Below, piece after piece: positions 1-7,556 of a DNA stretch of 64,000 nt. Position 1 is the first letter of the stretch. Every line of letters begins with the position of its first letter. The stretch is from Phenylobacterium sp. SCN 70-31 (GTDB lineage: Bacteria > Pseudomonadota > Alphaproteobacteria > Caulobacterales > Caulobacteraceae): positions 372,001-436,000 of the forward strand of contig NZ_MEEX01000004.1 in assembly GCF_001724605.1 (NCBI RefSeq), in the 5' to 3' direction. Below the pieces are notes generated by a model. That model was given only the letters and a program-made list of their open reading frames with translations. It had not been told where the DNA came from and ran no database searches. A program made the translations under genes and the position numbers.

Positions 1-662
1 TTGAGCCGGGCGGCGGCCTTCAGCGCCTCGGCGCGGCAGGCCTGGCCGCCGAGCAGGACGACGGGTTTCTTGGCGGCCTTCAGCGCGCGGGCGGCGTCGT
101 CGACCGCCTGGCCGGACGGCGCCGGGCGCTGGGGCCGCTGGGCGATCACCGGCTCGCCAGCGGCGGGCAACCAGGCCGAGTCGGCGGGCAGGACCAGGCT
201 GACGGGGCCCCCCGGCGGGCCATAGCTGGCGGCTACCGCTTCGGCCGTCAGGGCGGCCACGCTCTGGGGCGTGTCGGCGGACTTCGCCCAGATCGAGTTG
301 GGCGCCACCAGGGTGGCGATATCGGAGTTCAGCGGCGCGTCGTACTGCCGGTGATAGGTGGCGTGGTCGCCGATCACATTCACGATGGGGGTGTAGGCGC
401 GCCGGGCGTTGTGGAGGTTGGCCACGCCGTTGCCGTAGCCGGGGCCCAGGTGCAGCAGCGTGCAGGCCGGCCTGTCGGCGATGCGGCCATACCCGTCCGC
501 CGCGCCCGTGGCGACACCCTCGAACTGGCACAGCACCGGCCGCATGGCGGGCGCGCCGTCCAGGGCCGCCACGAACTGCATCTCGGAGGTGCCGGGATTG
601 GCGAAGCAGGCCGTGACGTCATTGGCCAGCAGGGTCGCGATCAGGGCGTCGGCGCCGTTCAT
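1..662 (-). CDS. Thiamine-diphosphate enzyme, acetolactate synthase-like (3' part outside window)
   Basis: The reverse strand from an ATG at 662 encodes the N-terminal 220 residues of a ThDP-dependent enzyme of the acetolactate synthase / benzoylformate decarboxylase family. Visible are the N-terminal ANPGTSE loop, the catalytic-Glu segment CQFEGVATGAADGYGR, and the GPGYGNGVANLHNA region of the pyrimidine-binding domain, followed by the start of the central domain. The gene continues past the left edge, so the ThDP-binding GDG motif cannot be checked. Its start codon overlaps the stop of the upstream CoA ligase as ATGA, so the two are probably translationally coupled and act in one pathway. 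The substrate is unknown: generic acetolactate synthase annotation is common for catabolic ThDP lyases beside CoA ligases. Confidence 0.85.
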   Translation of the reverse strand, partial: MNGADALIATLLANDVTACFANPGTSEMQFVAALDGAPAMRPVLCQFEGVATGAADGYGRIADRPACTLLHLGPGYGNGVANLHNARRAYTPIVNVIGDHATYHRQYDAPLNSDIATLVAPNSIWAKSADTPQSVAALTAEAVAASYGPPGGPVSLVLPADSAWLPAAGEPVIAQRPQRPAPSGQAVDDAARALKAAKKPVVLLGGQACRAEALKAAARL

Positions 663-2437
663 TCGAACTCCATCACGTCTGAAGGGGCGGGGTCGGCGAA
701 GAGGCGCTCGACCGCGTCGGCGCGCAGGGTGCGCGCCAGGCTCTGGGCGATGTAGCCCTTGTCGGTGATCTCGCCCGAGCCGGCGTTGGGCGGATCGGGC
801 AGCACGAGCGCGCGCGCGATCCGCCCGCCAGAGCCCTTGGCCCGGGCGTTGTGGACGGCGACGCCGGCCCGGACGGCGGCCGCGATGTCGGCGCGCGCCA
901 TCGTCGGGTTGGGATAGAGCAGCAGGCCCACGCGATCCTGGTTCTCGCCGCAGACGACGGCGTCGGTGACGGCGTCGCCGATCGCGCCGATGGCGCCGAT
1001 GCGCAGTTCGCCCACCATCACGAAGGTGCCCGAGGCGAGCTTGAAGTTCTCCGACAGGCGACCGTCATAGATCAGGCCGGCCTGAGGATCGGCCGGATCG
1101 ACGAACTTCGCCGCGTCGCCGATCCGGTAGTAGCCCTCGTCGTCGAAGGCCGCCGCCGAGACTTCGGGCCGACCGAGATAGCCCTCGGTCACCTGCGGCC
1201 CCTTCACGCGGAATTCCAGCTTTCCCGCCTCGGGAACGAGCCGCACCGAGGTGCCCGGCAGGGGTAGGCCGATCATGCCCATGCGGGCGTTGGGCCAGTG
1301 GACGTTGCTGGCCGTGGGGCCGGTCTCGGTGGCGCCGTAGCCCGAGCCGAAGCTGATCCGCTGGCCGATGGTGCGGACCGCCACGGCCTGGATGCGGTCG
1401 GCGGTCGCCTGGCCCAGGGCGGCGCCCCCGTACTGCATCAACCGCACGCGCGAGAAGAACGACCGCGCCAGCGCCTCGTCGCGCTCCAGCGCCTCGGCGA
1501 ACAGCATCCAGGCCGCCGGCACCATGTTCTGGTAGGTGGGCGCCACCTCGCGGAGGTTGCGGATCGTCTCGCCGAAGCGGGCGGCGGTGGGCTGGCCGGC
1601 GTCGATGTAGAGCGAGCCGCCGCGGTGGGCGGAATAGTGCAGGATCGAATTGGCGCCGAGGCTATGGCTCCAGGGCGCCGAGTGCACCATCACCGGCGGG
1701 TCGGGATCGTCGAAACAGGCGGCGATCTGGGCGGCGTTGGCGCTCATGGCCCTGTGCGTGTTGATCACCGCCTTGGGCAGGCCCGTGGAGCCCGAGGTGA
1801 GCAGGTACTTGGCGTGCTGTTCGGGGCGCGCCGTCGGCGAGGTCGACGGGCCGCGGTAGAGGTCGTCCACGGCGATGTCGCCGGGCCGCGCGCCGGCGGC
1901 GGCGATGACCGGCAGGCCGGCCAGGACGTCGGCCGACAGGCCGTCGGCGAAGAGGCCGGCGTCCTCGGTGAACACCGCGACGGGATCGAGCACCTCGCAG
2001 GCGTGAGCCAGGCGCGCGAGGTTGGCGCCGGCCAGGCCGTACTGCGGCGACACCGGGGCCACGGGCATGCCCTGGCCCATGGCCGCATAGGCGACGAGCG
2101 CGTGCTCGATATGATTGCGGGCGAGGATCAGCAGCGGACGGTCGCCGACGACGCCCAGCCCCCGCAGGCCGCCGGCCAGGACGGCTATGCGCTCCCAGGC
2201 CTCGCCGTAGGTGACCTTGCGCCAGCCCTCGCCCGAGCGTTCCGCCAGCCAGACGCGGTCGGGCGCCGCCTGGGCCCAATGGGCGAGGCTGGCGGTGACC
2301 GTCTGGAACGTGGGGTCATAGGGCGTGGGGTTCGAGAGTACGAACTCGCCGCCGGCGCGCGCCTCGACCGTCAGCCGGCGCGGGGCGTAGCGGGGATCGC
2401 GGAACGGTGCGGCGGCGACGTCGACTTCGGCATCCAT
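659..2437 (-). CDS. Feruloyl-CoA synthase-like AMP-dependent CoA ligase
   Basis: This 592-residue adenylate-forming enzyme would activate a carboxylate to its acyl-CoA thioester. The P-loop-like LTSGSTGLPKAVINTH lies near residues 213-228, the YGATETGPT motif near 365, and the YDGR hinge before the C-terminal lid. The lid is atypical: SENFKLASGTFVMVGELR replaces the usual GGENI segment. That arrangement is characteristic of the feruloyl-CoA synthase subgroup, which acts on hydroxycinnamates. It is first in a two-gene unit with the ThDP enzyme at 1-662 (4-bp ATGA overlap). The ATG at 2437 has only a weak Shine-Dalgarno. Hydroxycinnamate specificity is inferred from the subgroup only; another aryl or acyl acid is possible. 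Confidence 0.85.
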   Translation of the reverse strand: MDAEVDVAAAPFRDPRYAPRRLTVEARAGGEFVLSNPTPYDPTFQTVTASLAHWAQAAPDRVWLAERSGEGWRKVTYGEAWERIAVLAGGLRGLGVVGDRPLLILARNHIEHALVAYAAMGQGMPVAPVSPQYGLAGANLARLAHACEVLDPVAVFTEDAGLFADGLSADVLAGLPVIAAAGARPGDIAVDDLYRGPSTSPTARPEQHAKYLLTSGSTGLPKAVINTHRAMSANAAQIAACFDDPDPPVMVHSAPWSHSLGANSILHYSAHRGGSLYIDAGQPTAARFGETIRNLREVAPTYQNMVPAAWMLFAEALERDEALARSFFSRVRLMQYGGAALGQATADRIQAVAVRTIGQRISFGSGYGATETGPTASNVHWPNARMGMIGLPLPGTSVRLVPEAGKLEFRVKGPQVTEGYLGRPEVSAAAFDDEGYYRIGDAAKFVDPADPQAGLIYDGRLSENFKLASGTFVMVGELRIGAIGAIGDAVTDAVVCGENQDRVGLLLYPNPTMARADIAAAVRAGVAVHNARAKGSGGRIARALVLPDPPNAGSGEITDKGYIAQSLARTLRADAVERLFADPAPSDVMEFE

Positions 2438-2537
2438 GGGGCGTGACAGTTACGGGCCACGGCGCGGGAAGGGAAGCGGCGATATGCGAGTGTTCCGCCA
2501 TCCGGTGATCGCCGTGTTCGCGACCCGGCTGGCCGCC

Positions 2538-2774
2538 CTATCTCGTCTGGAGCTGCAGCAGCGAGTCCCACATGTCCTGGGCGAAGCGGATCACCGACAG
2601 GTTGGCCGAAAAGGCGTGCTTGGCCTGGACCATGTTGACGATTTCGCCGGCCACGTCGACGTCGGCCGCACCCTGGCCGTCCATGCCGCGCATGCCGGCG
2701 ATCTGTTCGGCCGAGGCCTCGAAGCGGCGCGTGGCCGCCATCAGGCCGTATCGGGCGGTGGAGATCGGGTCCAT
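2538..2774 (-). CDS. Small orphan flagellar rod/hook-type protein
   Basis: A 78-residue protein starting MDPISTARYGLMAATRRF and ending in a segment typical of the C-terminal helix of flagellar rod and hook proteins (FlgB/FlgC/FlgE class): DVAGEIVNMVQAKHAFSANL, then VIRFAQDMWDSLLQLQTR. The ATG at 2774 is chosen because it begins the amphipathic rod-type N-terminus; an in-frame extension to 2858 is compositionally poor. Both terminal helices are present but the large central domain of FlgC/FlgG is absent, so it looks like a minimal coiled-coil derivative. No other flagellar gene is nearby. It may be a true stand-alone accessory protein or a relic; function not assignable. Confidence 0.65.
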   Translation of the reverse strand: MDPISTARYGLMAATRRFEASAEQIAGMRGMDGQGAADVDVAGEIVNMVQAKHAFSANLSVIRFAQDMWDSLLQLQTR

Positions 2775-2868
2775 GCGCCCGAGCGTGCGCCCTCGCAGGT
2801 TAATGCGGGGCGCACGGGCATGGTGAACAAGGCGCTCCTGTCGCCGAGGCGCCGTCAATCCAGGCCTC

Positions 2869-4113
2869 TCAAGCCAGGGCGGCGTAGACCATCTTCTGGA
2901 ACATCGGCCCGCCGATGCGCCCCGTGGGCCGCTGGCCCTGCATGGCCGTCACCGCCTCGGGGCCGAGCGGCATCGAATCCTGGATCAGGTAGATCAGGAT
3001 CATGTCGTTGGCCGGATCGGCCTGCCACCAGGTGCCGAAGGCGCCGGGCCAGCCGAAGGCGCCCGCCGCGCCGGCGCCCATCCATTCGTGCTTCTGGGCG
3101 TCGAGGATCGTCGACACGCCCAGGCCGAAGCCCTGGCTCAGCCAGAACGGCATGCCCAGGAACGTGTGCTCGCGCTGGGTCTCGCTCAGCCGGTTGGCGG
3201 TCATCAGGTCGAGGGTCTCGGGCTTCACCAGGCGGACGCCGTCCACCTCGCCGCGGCCCAGCATCATCCGCGCGAACTTCAGGTAGTCGTCGGCGGTCGA
3301 GATCAGGCCGCCGCCGCCCGCCTCGAACGCCGAGGGGGCGTCGGTCTGCGGGAACGAGACGTCCTTCAGCGGCGAGCCGTCGATGTTCGCCTCGTACAGC
3401 TTGGCCAGGCGGTCCCGCTTCCCGGGCGCCAGCCAGAAGCTGGTGTCCGACATGCCCAGCGGATCGAAGATCCGCGCCTTCAGCACCTCGCCCAGCGGCC
3501 GGCCTTCGATCCGGGCCACCAGGAAGCCCAGCACGTCGGTGGCGTGGCTGTAGTGGAAGCGCTCGCCCGGCTGGTAGCTGAGCGGCAGTTCCCCCAGCGC
3601 CTTCAGCCAGGCGTCCGGCGAGAGCGAGTTCACCAGCGGCGAGCCCAGCTTGGCCTCGTGCGCGTGGGCGATGGGGCCCATGGAGGTGAAGCCGTACGCC
3701 AGGCCCGAACGGTGGGTGAAGAGGTCCTCGACCGTGATGTCGCGCGCCGCGGGGACGGTGTCGTCCAGCGACCCGGCCGGGTCCTTGAGGACGCGCATGT
3801 CCTTGAACTCGGGCATCCAGCGGGTGATCGTATCGTCGAGGGTGAGCTTGCCCTCCTCGATCAGCATCAGGGCCGCGATCGACGTGACCGGTTTGGTCAT
3901 CGAGGCGATCCGGAAGAGGGTGTCGCGCGCCATCGGCAGGTCGCCGGCGATGTCGCGCTTGCCGATCGCCAGGGACTGGACCACCTCGCCGCCGCGCCAC
4001 ACGAGGGTGACCATTCCCGAGAGCGCACCCTGGTCCACCAGCCCCTGGAGGGCCGGCGCGACCGCGCCCATCACCTCGGCCTTAAACCCACCGCCCGCCT
4101 GAGTTCCGTCCAC
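2869..4113 (-). CDS. Serine hydrolase, class C beta-lactamase fold (esterase-type)
   Basis: A 414-residue penicillin-binding-protein-like serine hydrolase. The nucleophile motif S-x-x-K is SMTK at residues 71-74. The second motif is a Tyr in HYSHATDVLG, where the usual Y-x-N reads Y-S-H. A small-residue-rich strand GAAGAFGWPGAFGTWW corresponds to the KTG-equivalent region. There is no signal peptide, so a cytoplasmic esterase or lactonase (EstB/LovD-like) is more likely than a true beta-lactamase. It is monocistronic and divergent from the esterase gene at 4276. Two relatives occur in this window (25100-26389 and 54305-55504), suggesting family expansion. Substrate unknown. Confidence 0.88.
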   Translation of the reverse strand: MDGTQAGGGFKAEVMGAVAPALQGLVDQGALSGMVTLVWRGGEVVQSLAIGKRDIAGDLPMARDTLFRIASMTKPVTSIAALMLIEEGKLTLDDTITRWMPEFKDMRVLKDPAGSLDDTVPAARDITVEDLFTHRSGLAYGFTSMGPIAHAHEAKLGSPLVNSLSPDAWLKALGELPLSYQPGERFHYSHATDVLGFLVARIEGRPLGEVLKARIFDPLGMSDTSFWLAPGKRDRLAKLYEANIDGSPLKDVSFPQTDAPSAFEAGGGGLISTADDYLKFARMMLGRGEVDGVRLVKPETLDLMTANRLSETQREHTFLGMPFWLSQGFGLGVSTILDAQKHEWMGAGAAGAFGWPGAFGTWWQADPANDMILIYLIQDSMPLGPEAVTAMQGQRPTGRIGGPMFQKMVYAALA

Positions 4114-4275
4114 TGCGCGTCCTCCTTATCACTGTTCACCTTATACCGCCGGGCGCCGCGCCGGGCGTCAAGGGTCGGGCTGCGCGCCTGCGTCCGGGCC
4201 ATCGCCCCGGCCGTATTCACAGCGGCCGGCGCGGTGGCTTGCGCGGGGCCGCCATGCTTCGTAGCTCAGGTCCAA

Positions 4276-5157
4276 ATGCCGCCGCCGACCCTGACCAAGC
4301 GCCTGACGCTCGCCGCCGCTCCAGCCGTCCTCCTGGGCGCGATGACCGCCGCCTGCACCCCCCTTGGCCTCTTCGCCACCCTGTCGCCCAAGGACCCGTC
4401 GGCGGTGGCCGTCCGCGGGGCGGCCTATGGCCCCCATCCGCGCCAGCGGCTGGACGTCTACGCGCCGCGCGGCGCCCGCGGCTCGGCGCCGGTGGCGGTC
4501 TTCTTCTACGGCGGCTCGTGGGATTCAGGCCGGCGACAGGACTACAACTGGGTGGGCCGCGCCCTCGCCGCAAAGGGTTTCTTGGCGGTGGTGGCGGACT
4601 ATCGCATCTATCCGGATGTGACCTATCCGGCCTTCCTGGAGGACGGCGCCCTCGCGGTCCGCTGGGCGGCGGACAACGCCGCAGCCTATGGCGGCGACCC
4701 GGGCCGCATCGTCCTGGCCGGCCATTCTGCGGGCGCCTACAACGCGGTGATGCTGGGACTGGACCGCCGATGGCTGGCGGCGGCCGGAGTCGATCCGTCG
4801 ACCGTACGCGCCGTGGCGGGGCTGGCCGGGCCCTACGACTTCCTGCCGATCGCGAGCCCGATCACCGAGCGGATCTTCGGGGCGACGCCCGATCTCCCGG
4901 CGACTCAGCCGGCGGCCCATGTCCGGTCGGACGCGCCGCCCGCCTTCTTGGCCACCGGCGACGACGACGAGATGGTCTGGCCCCGCAACACCAGCCGCCT
5001 GGCGGCCAAGCTGCGCGACGCCGGCGCGACGGTGGAGGAGCGCCACTATCCCGGTGTCGATCACATTCGCATCATCCTGGCCCTGTCGCGGCCGCTGAGG
5101 GGGCGGGCGCCGGTGCTGGAGGAAATGACCGCCTTCCTGCGACGGCACGCAAGCTGA
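4276..5157 (+). CDS. Alpha/beta hydrolase, probable lipoprotein esterase
   Basis: A 293-residue alpha/beta hydrolase. The oxyanion segment FFYGGSWDSG (about 76-85) corresponds to HGG, the nucleophile elbow is GHSAG with Ser151, and a late GVDHIRI supplies the catalytic His. The N-terminus has a basic start, a hydrophobic stretch and a Cys27 in a lipobox-like MTAAC, so it is probably exported and lipidated. The ATG at 4276 is preceded by AGG at a suitable distance; the same frame is open far upstream but that part reads antisense to the hydrolase at 2869-4113. The fold resembles BD-FAE/carboxylesterase enzymes. Substrate unknown. Confidence 0.82.
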   Translation: MPPPTLTKRLTLAAAPAVLLGAMTAACTPLGLFATLSPKDPSAVAVRGAAYGPHPRQRLDVYAPRGARGSAPVAVFFYGGSWDSGRRQDYNWVGRALAAKGFLAVVADYRIYPDVTYPAFLEDGALAVRWAADNAAAYGGDPGRIVLAGHSAGAYNAVMLGLDRRWLAAAGVDPSTVRAVAGLAGPYDFLPIASPITERIFGATPDLPATQPAAHVRSDAPPAFLATGDDDEMVWPRNTSRLAAKLRDAGATVEERHYPGVDHIRIILALSRPLRGRAPVLEEMTAFLRRHAS

Positions 5158-5368
5158 AGGCCATGCTGCAACGCGGCGCGGGCAAGGCTTGCCGTCGCGC
5201 CCCGCCTGAAGAGGTCGATCCGTGAGGGCTTGCATCGCAAGGCGCGGGTCGTTGTTCTTGCCGTAACGTCAATCACGCTGCGCCGCCGCATTGAACGCCG
5301 GCGCCCCCGAGCGTATATGCGCGGCGCCCTGCACCCGGGGCGGCAAGCCGCAAGGACGTCGGACGCCC

Positions 5369-5725
5369 ATGTTGCTCACCCTGATGAAGGCCAAGCTGCA
5401 TCGCGCCACGGTCACCCAGGCCGACCTCGACTACGAGGGCTCGATCTCCATCGACCTCGATCTCCTGGACGCCTCGGGCATCCTGCCGCACGAGCAGGTG
5501 GATGTGCTCAACATCACCAACGGCGCACGCTTCACCACCTACGCCATCGAAGCGCCACGCGGGTCGCGTGTGATCGGCGTCAACGGCGCGGCGGCCCGCC
5601 TGGTGCAGGCTGGCGACAAGGTGATCGTGGTCGCCTATGGGATGCTGCCGGCCGAGGAGGCGCGCAACTATGCCCCGACCGTGGTTCTGCTGGGCGACGG
5701 CAACGAGATCAAACAGGCGGCCTGA
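5369..5725 (+). CDS. panD: Aspartate 1-decarboxylase
   Basis: This pyruvoyl enzyme converts L-aspartate to beta-alanine for pantothenate and CoA synthesis in the cytoplasm. The 118-residue protein matches the family length. The start [16 protein letters not shown] is canonical, and the self-cleavage site is Gly24-Ser25 (YEG|SIS), where Ser25 becomes the pyruvoyl group. Lys9, Tyr22, the ITNGARF segment and the NGAAA segment are all present. The ATG at 5369 is the family start. The downstream lipoprotein gene overlaps its 3' end. No panB/panC is adjacent, which is usual in this group. Confidence 0.97.
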   Translation: MLLTLMKAKLHRATVTQADLDYEGSISIDLDLLDASGILPHEQVDVLNITNGARFTTYAIEAPRGSRVIGVNGAAARLVQAGDKVIVVAYGMLPAEEARNYAPTVVLLGDGNEIKQAA

Positions 5726-6215
5726 AGCGGTCGGCCTCGGCGCGGCGGCCGTACTGGCCGTCGCGGCCTGTTCGCCTTCGGCGCCGCCGGGCGTGGACCG
5801 AGACCGGCTGGACGCGGCCGTTTCGCGGGCGGTGGGCGACCCCAACACCTGCGTCCTGATCGGCGAAGCGGGCGGCGGTCGCCAGCTCTATCGTTACAAC
5901 ACCCACACGGCCTGCGAGCGCGAACTGCCGTCGTGCGAGGATGAGACCCTGTCGAAGGCGACCGAGCTCCTGCGGCGCGTGGCCCGCGACGGCCGTCCGG
6001 TCGCGACGAGCTGCAACACGGTCGCCGACGCCTCGCGAGGGGTCGGCTGGGCGGCCGGACCGATCGAAGGGACGCGGCTCGTGTACGCCGCCGTCATGGA
6101 GGGTGACCGGGCCTTCCCCGGCCGCATGATGGCCGACCGGCTCGAAGGCGCGTTCCGCCGCGCCGAGGTGTCGAAGCCCGCCGACGCCCCGGAGGCGCGT
6201 CGCGAGACCCCCTGA
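5670..6215 (+). CDS. Hypothetical lipoprotein
   Basis: A protein of about 181 residues not assigned to a family. After a basic N-region there is a hydrophobic segment ending in a lipobox VAAC (Cys34 from the ATG at 5670), followed by Ser, which predicts lipid anchoring at the outer membrane. The mature part contains four Cys (in PNTCV, HTACE, LPSCE and ATSCN), so two periplasmic disulfides are possible. The start lies inside panD in another frame; ATGs at 5637 or 5670 are the only candidates and neither has a convincing Shine-Dalgarno, so the N-terminus is uncertain. It is probably co-transcribed with panD. Confidence 0.6.
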   Translation: MPRPWFCWATATRSNRRPEAVGLGAAAVLAVAACSPSAPPGVDRDRLDAAVSRAVGDPNTCVLIGEAGGGRQLYRYNTHTACERELPSCEDETLSKATELLRRVARDGRPVATSCNTVADASRGVGWAAGPIEGTRLVYAAVMEGDRAFPGRMMADRLEGAFRRAEVSKPADAPEARRETP

Positions 6216-6224
6216 TCCGCGCCT

Positions 6225-6557
6225 TCAGGCGACCTGGACGATGGCGTCTTCGACGTCGGCCGCCAGGGTGAAGATGCTGGTGAAGCCCGAGATGTCGAAC
6301 ACCTCGCGCACCGATTCGGTCAGGCCCGACAGCGCGAACTTCCGCCCGCCCGCCCGCGCCGCCTTGGCGCCGATCAGCAGCACCCGAAGGCCGGCGGAAC
6401 TGACATAGGGGACCTGGGCCAGATCGAGCACCACGCGCTCATGAGCCTGGATCCGCGCGGGCAGCACAGCTTCCAGCGCGCCGGAGGTGTTGGAATCCAG
6501 CCGCCCGTCCAGCGCGACGACCAGAACGCCGTCCCGGGTCTGTTCGGTGATCTGCAT
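6225..6557 (-). CDS. STAS-domain anti-sigma factor antagonist
   Basis: A 110-residue single STAS domain of the SpoIIAA/RsbV type. The phosphorylatable serine lies in the signature PYVSSAGLRVLL (Ser53/Ser54) after the LDLAQV strand. Such proteins are phosphorylated by an HATPase-type kinase and, when unphosphorylated, pull the kinase off its partner. A cognate kinase candidate is divergently encoded next door (6650-7084), about 90 bp away. No PP2C phosphatase or sigma factor gene is adjacent, so the output partner is unknown. Cytoplasmic. Confidence 0.93.
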   Translation of the reverse strand: MQITEQTRDGVLVVALDGRLDSNTSGALEAVLPARIQAHERVVLDLAQVPYVSSAGLRVLLIGAKAARAGGRKFALSGLTESVREVFDISGFTSIFTLAADVEDAIVQVA

Positions 6558-6649
6558 GACGCCACGCCTCCGCCTCGGAACCAGTATCGGAGCGTTTGCC
6601 TTGTTCCGCCAGCCGTCTAGATTGGCGGGGTCTGATCCAGGCGGGCGAT

Positions 6650-7084
6650 ATGGCTGCTCGATTCTCCCATACGCTCACGGGCGGCAAGGCGGGCTTTCCG
6701 GCCCTGATGACGGCGCTCGAAGCGCATCTCGAGGCATCCGGCGCGCCCCCGGCGGCCGTAAATGCGGTCATGATCGCGATCGACGAACTGGTGACGAACG
6801 TCCTCGGCCACGGCGGCGCCCGTCGTGTGACCGTTAACGCGGACGTGGCGGATGGGCGGATCGGTCTCGAGATCGAGGACGACGGCGTCGCGTTCGACCC
6901 CCTCGCCGCCGACACGCCCGACACCACCGCGTCCGTAGACGCCCGCAAGGTGGGCGGCCTGGGCATCCATCTGGTGCGCACGATGATGGATGAGGTCGCA
7001 TATGCGCGAAGGGACGATCTTAACTTGTTTCGGTTCTCCAAGACCTATGATGAAGCTTCAGCGTCCCGCGGCGCCGCGGGCTAA
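6650..7084 (+). CDS. HATPase-type anti-sigma kinase (RsbW/SpoIIAB-like)
   Basis: A 144-residue GHKL ATPase consisting only of the HATPase_c_2 domain. The N-box is IAIDELVTNVLGHG, the G1 box EDDGVAFDP, and the G2 box VGGLGIHLVRTMMDEVAY. This is the RsbW-type serine kinase/anti-sigma architecture without extra domains. The ATG at 6650 (MAARFSHTL) is chosen over an upstream one because the sequence before it lacks domain character. It is divergent from the STAS antagonist at 6225-6557, an arrangement consistent with a partner-switching pair. The target sigma factor or effector is not in the window. Confidence 0.9.
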   Translation: MAARFSHTLTGGKAGFPALMTALEAHLEASGAPPAAVNAVMIAIDELVTNVLGHGGARRVTVNADVADGRIGLEIEDDGVAFDPLAADTPDTTASVDARKVGGLGIHLVRTMMDEVAYARRDDLNLFRFSKTYDEASASRGAAG

Positions 7085-7103
7085 CGATCATCTCAGGGTT
7101 GTC

Positions 7104-7556
7104 ATGGGGCCGGCCACGGACATTGCAGAACCGCTCGAGGTCCTGGAGACCGACTGCGGCTATGGCCTGGGGGTGCGGAGCCTTGCGGCCTGGCGCGCGG
7201 GCGATGTGGTGCATCGCTTCTCGGGGGTCGTGGGCGCCGAACTCAAGCAGCACACCCTTCAGGTGAACGAGCACCTGCATATTTCGGGCACGCGCTACAT
7301 CGGCTACCTGTCGCACGGCTGCGATCCCAACTGCCGGCTCGACATGTCGAGCTTCGAGATGGTGGCGCTGAAGGACATCGCGGCGGGAGACCTCCTGACC
7401 ATCGACTACGCCGCCACCGAGGATCGGCTGTTCCGACAGTTCGCCTGCCATTGCAGCGCCCTCACCTGCCGGCGCTGGATCACGGGCCGCGCCGAAGGCG
7501 CCGACGCCGAGGGGCGAGCCTACCTGGCGAGGCTGGCGCTCGAGACCGCGGCGTGA
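7104..7556 (+). CDS. SET-domain protein lysine methyltransferase
   Basis: A SET-fold protein of about 150 residues. The core motif GYLSHGCDPNCRL corresponds to NHSCDPN, with Ser in place of the first Asn. The ITIDY-like segment is LLTIDYAATED, and the post-SET zinc motif CHCSALTC is complete. SET proteins of this size transfer methyl from SAM to lysine side chains or related amines. The ATG at 7104 follows an AGGG at a good distance; an earlier in-frame ATG at 7047 would overlap the kinase gene. Its TGA overlaps the GTG of the following PLP decarboxylase as GTGA, so the two are translationally coupled, which suggests the methyl acceptor could be a small amine or amino acid rather than a protein. 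Confidence 0.85.
   Translation: MGPATDIAEPLEVLETDCGYGLGVRSLAAWRAGDVVHRFSGVVGAELKQHTLQVNEHLHISGTRYIGYLSHGCDPNCRLDMSSFEMVALKDIAAGDLLTIDYAATEDRLFRQFACHCSALTCRRWITGRAEGADAEGRAYLARLALETAA

Noticed and set aside
4125..4145. GAACAG on the minus strand upstream of the first serine hydrolase as an eighth operator
   Set aside because: It matches well under half of the consensus positions after the first six bases and has no palindromic partner.
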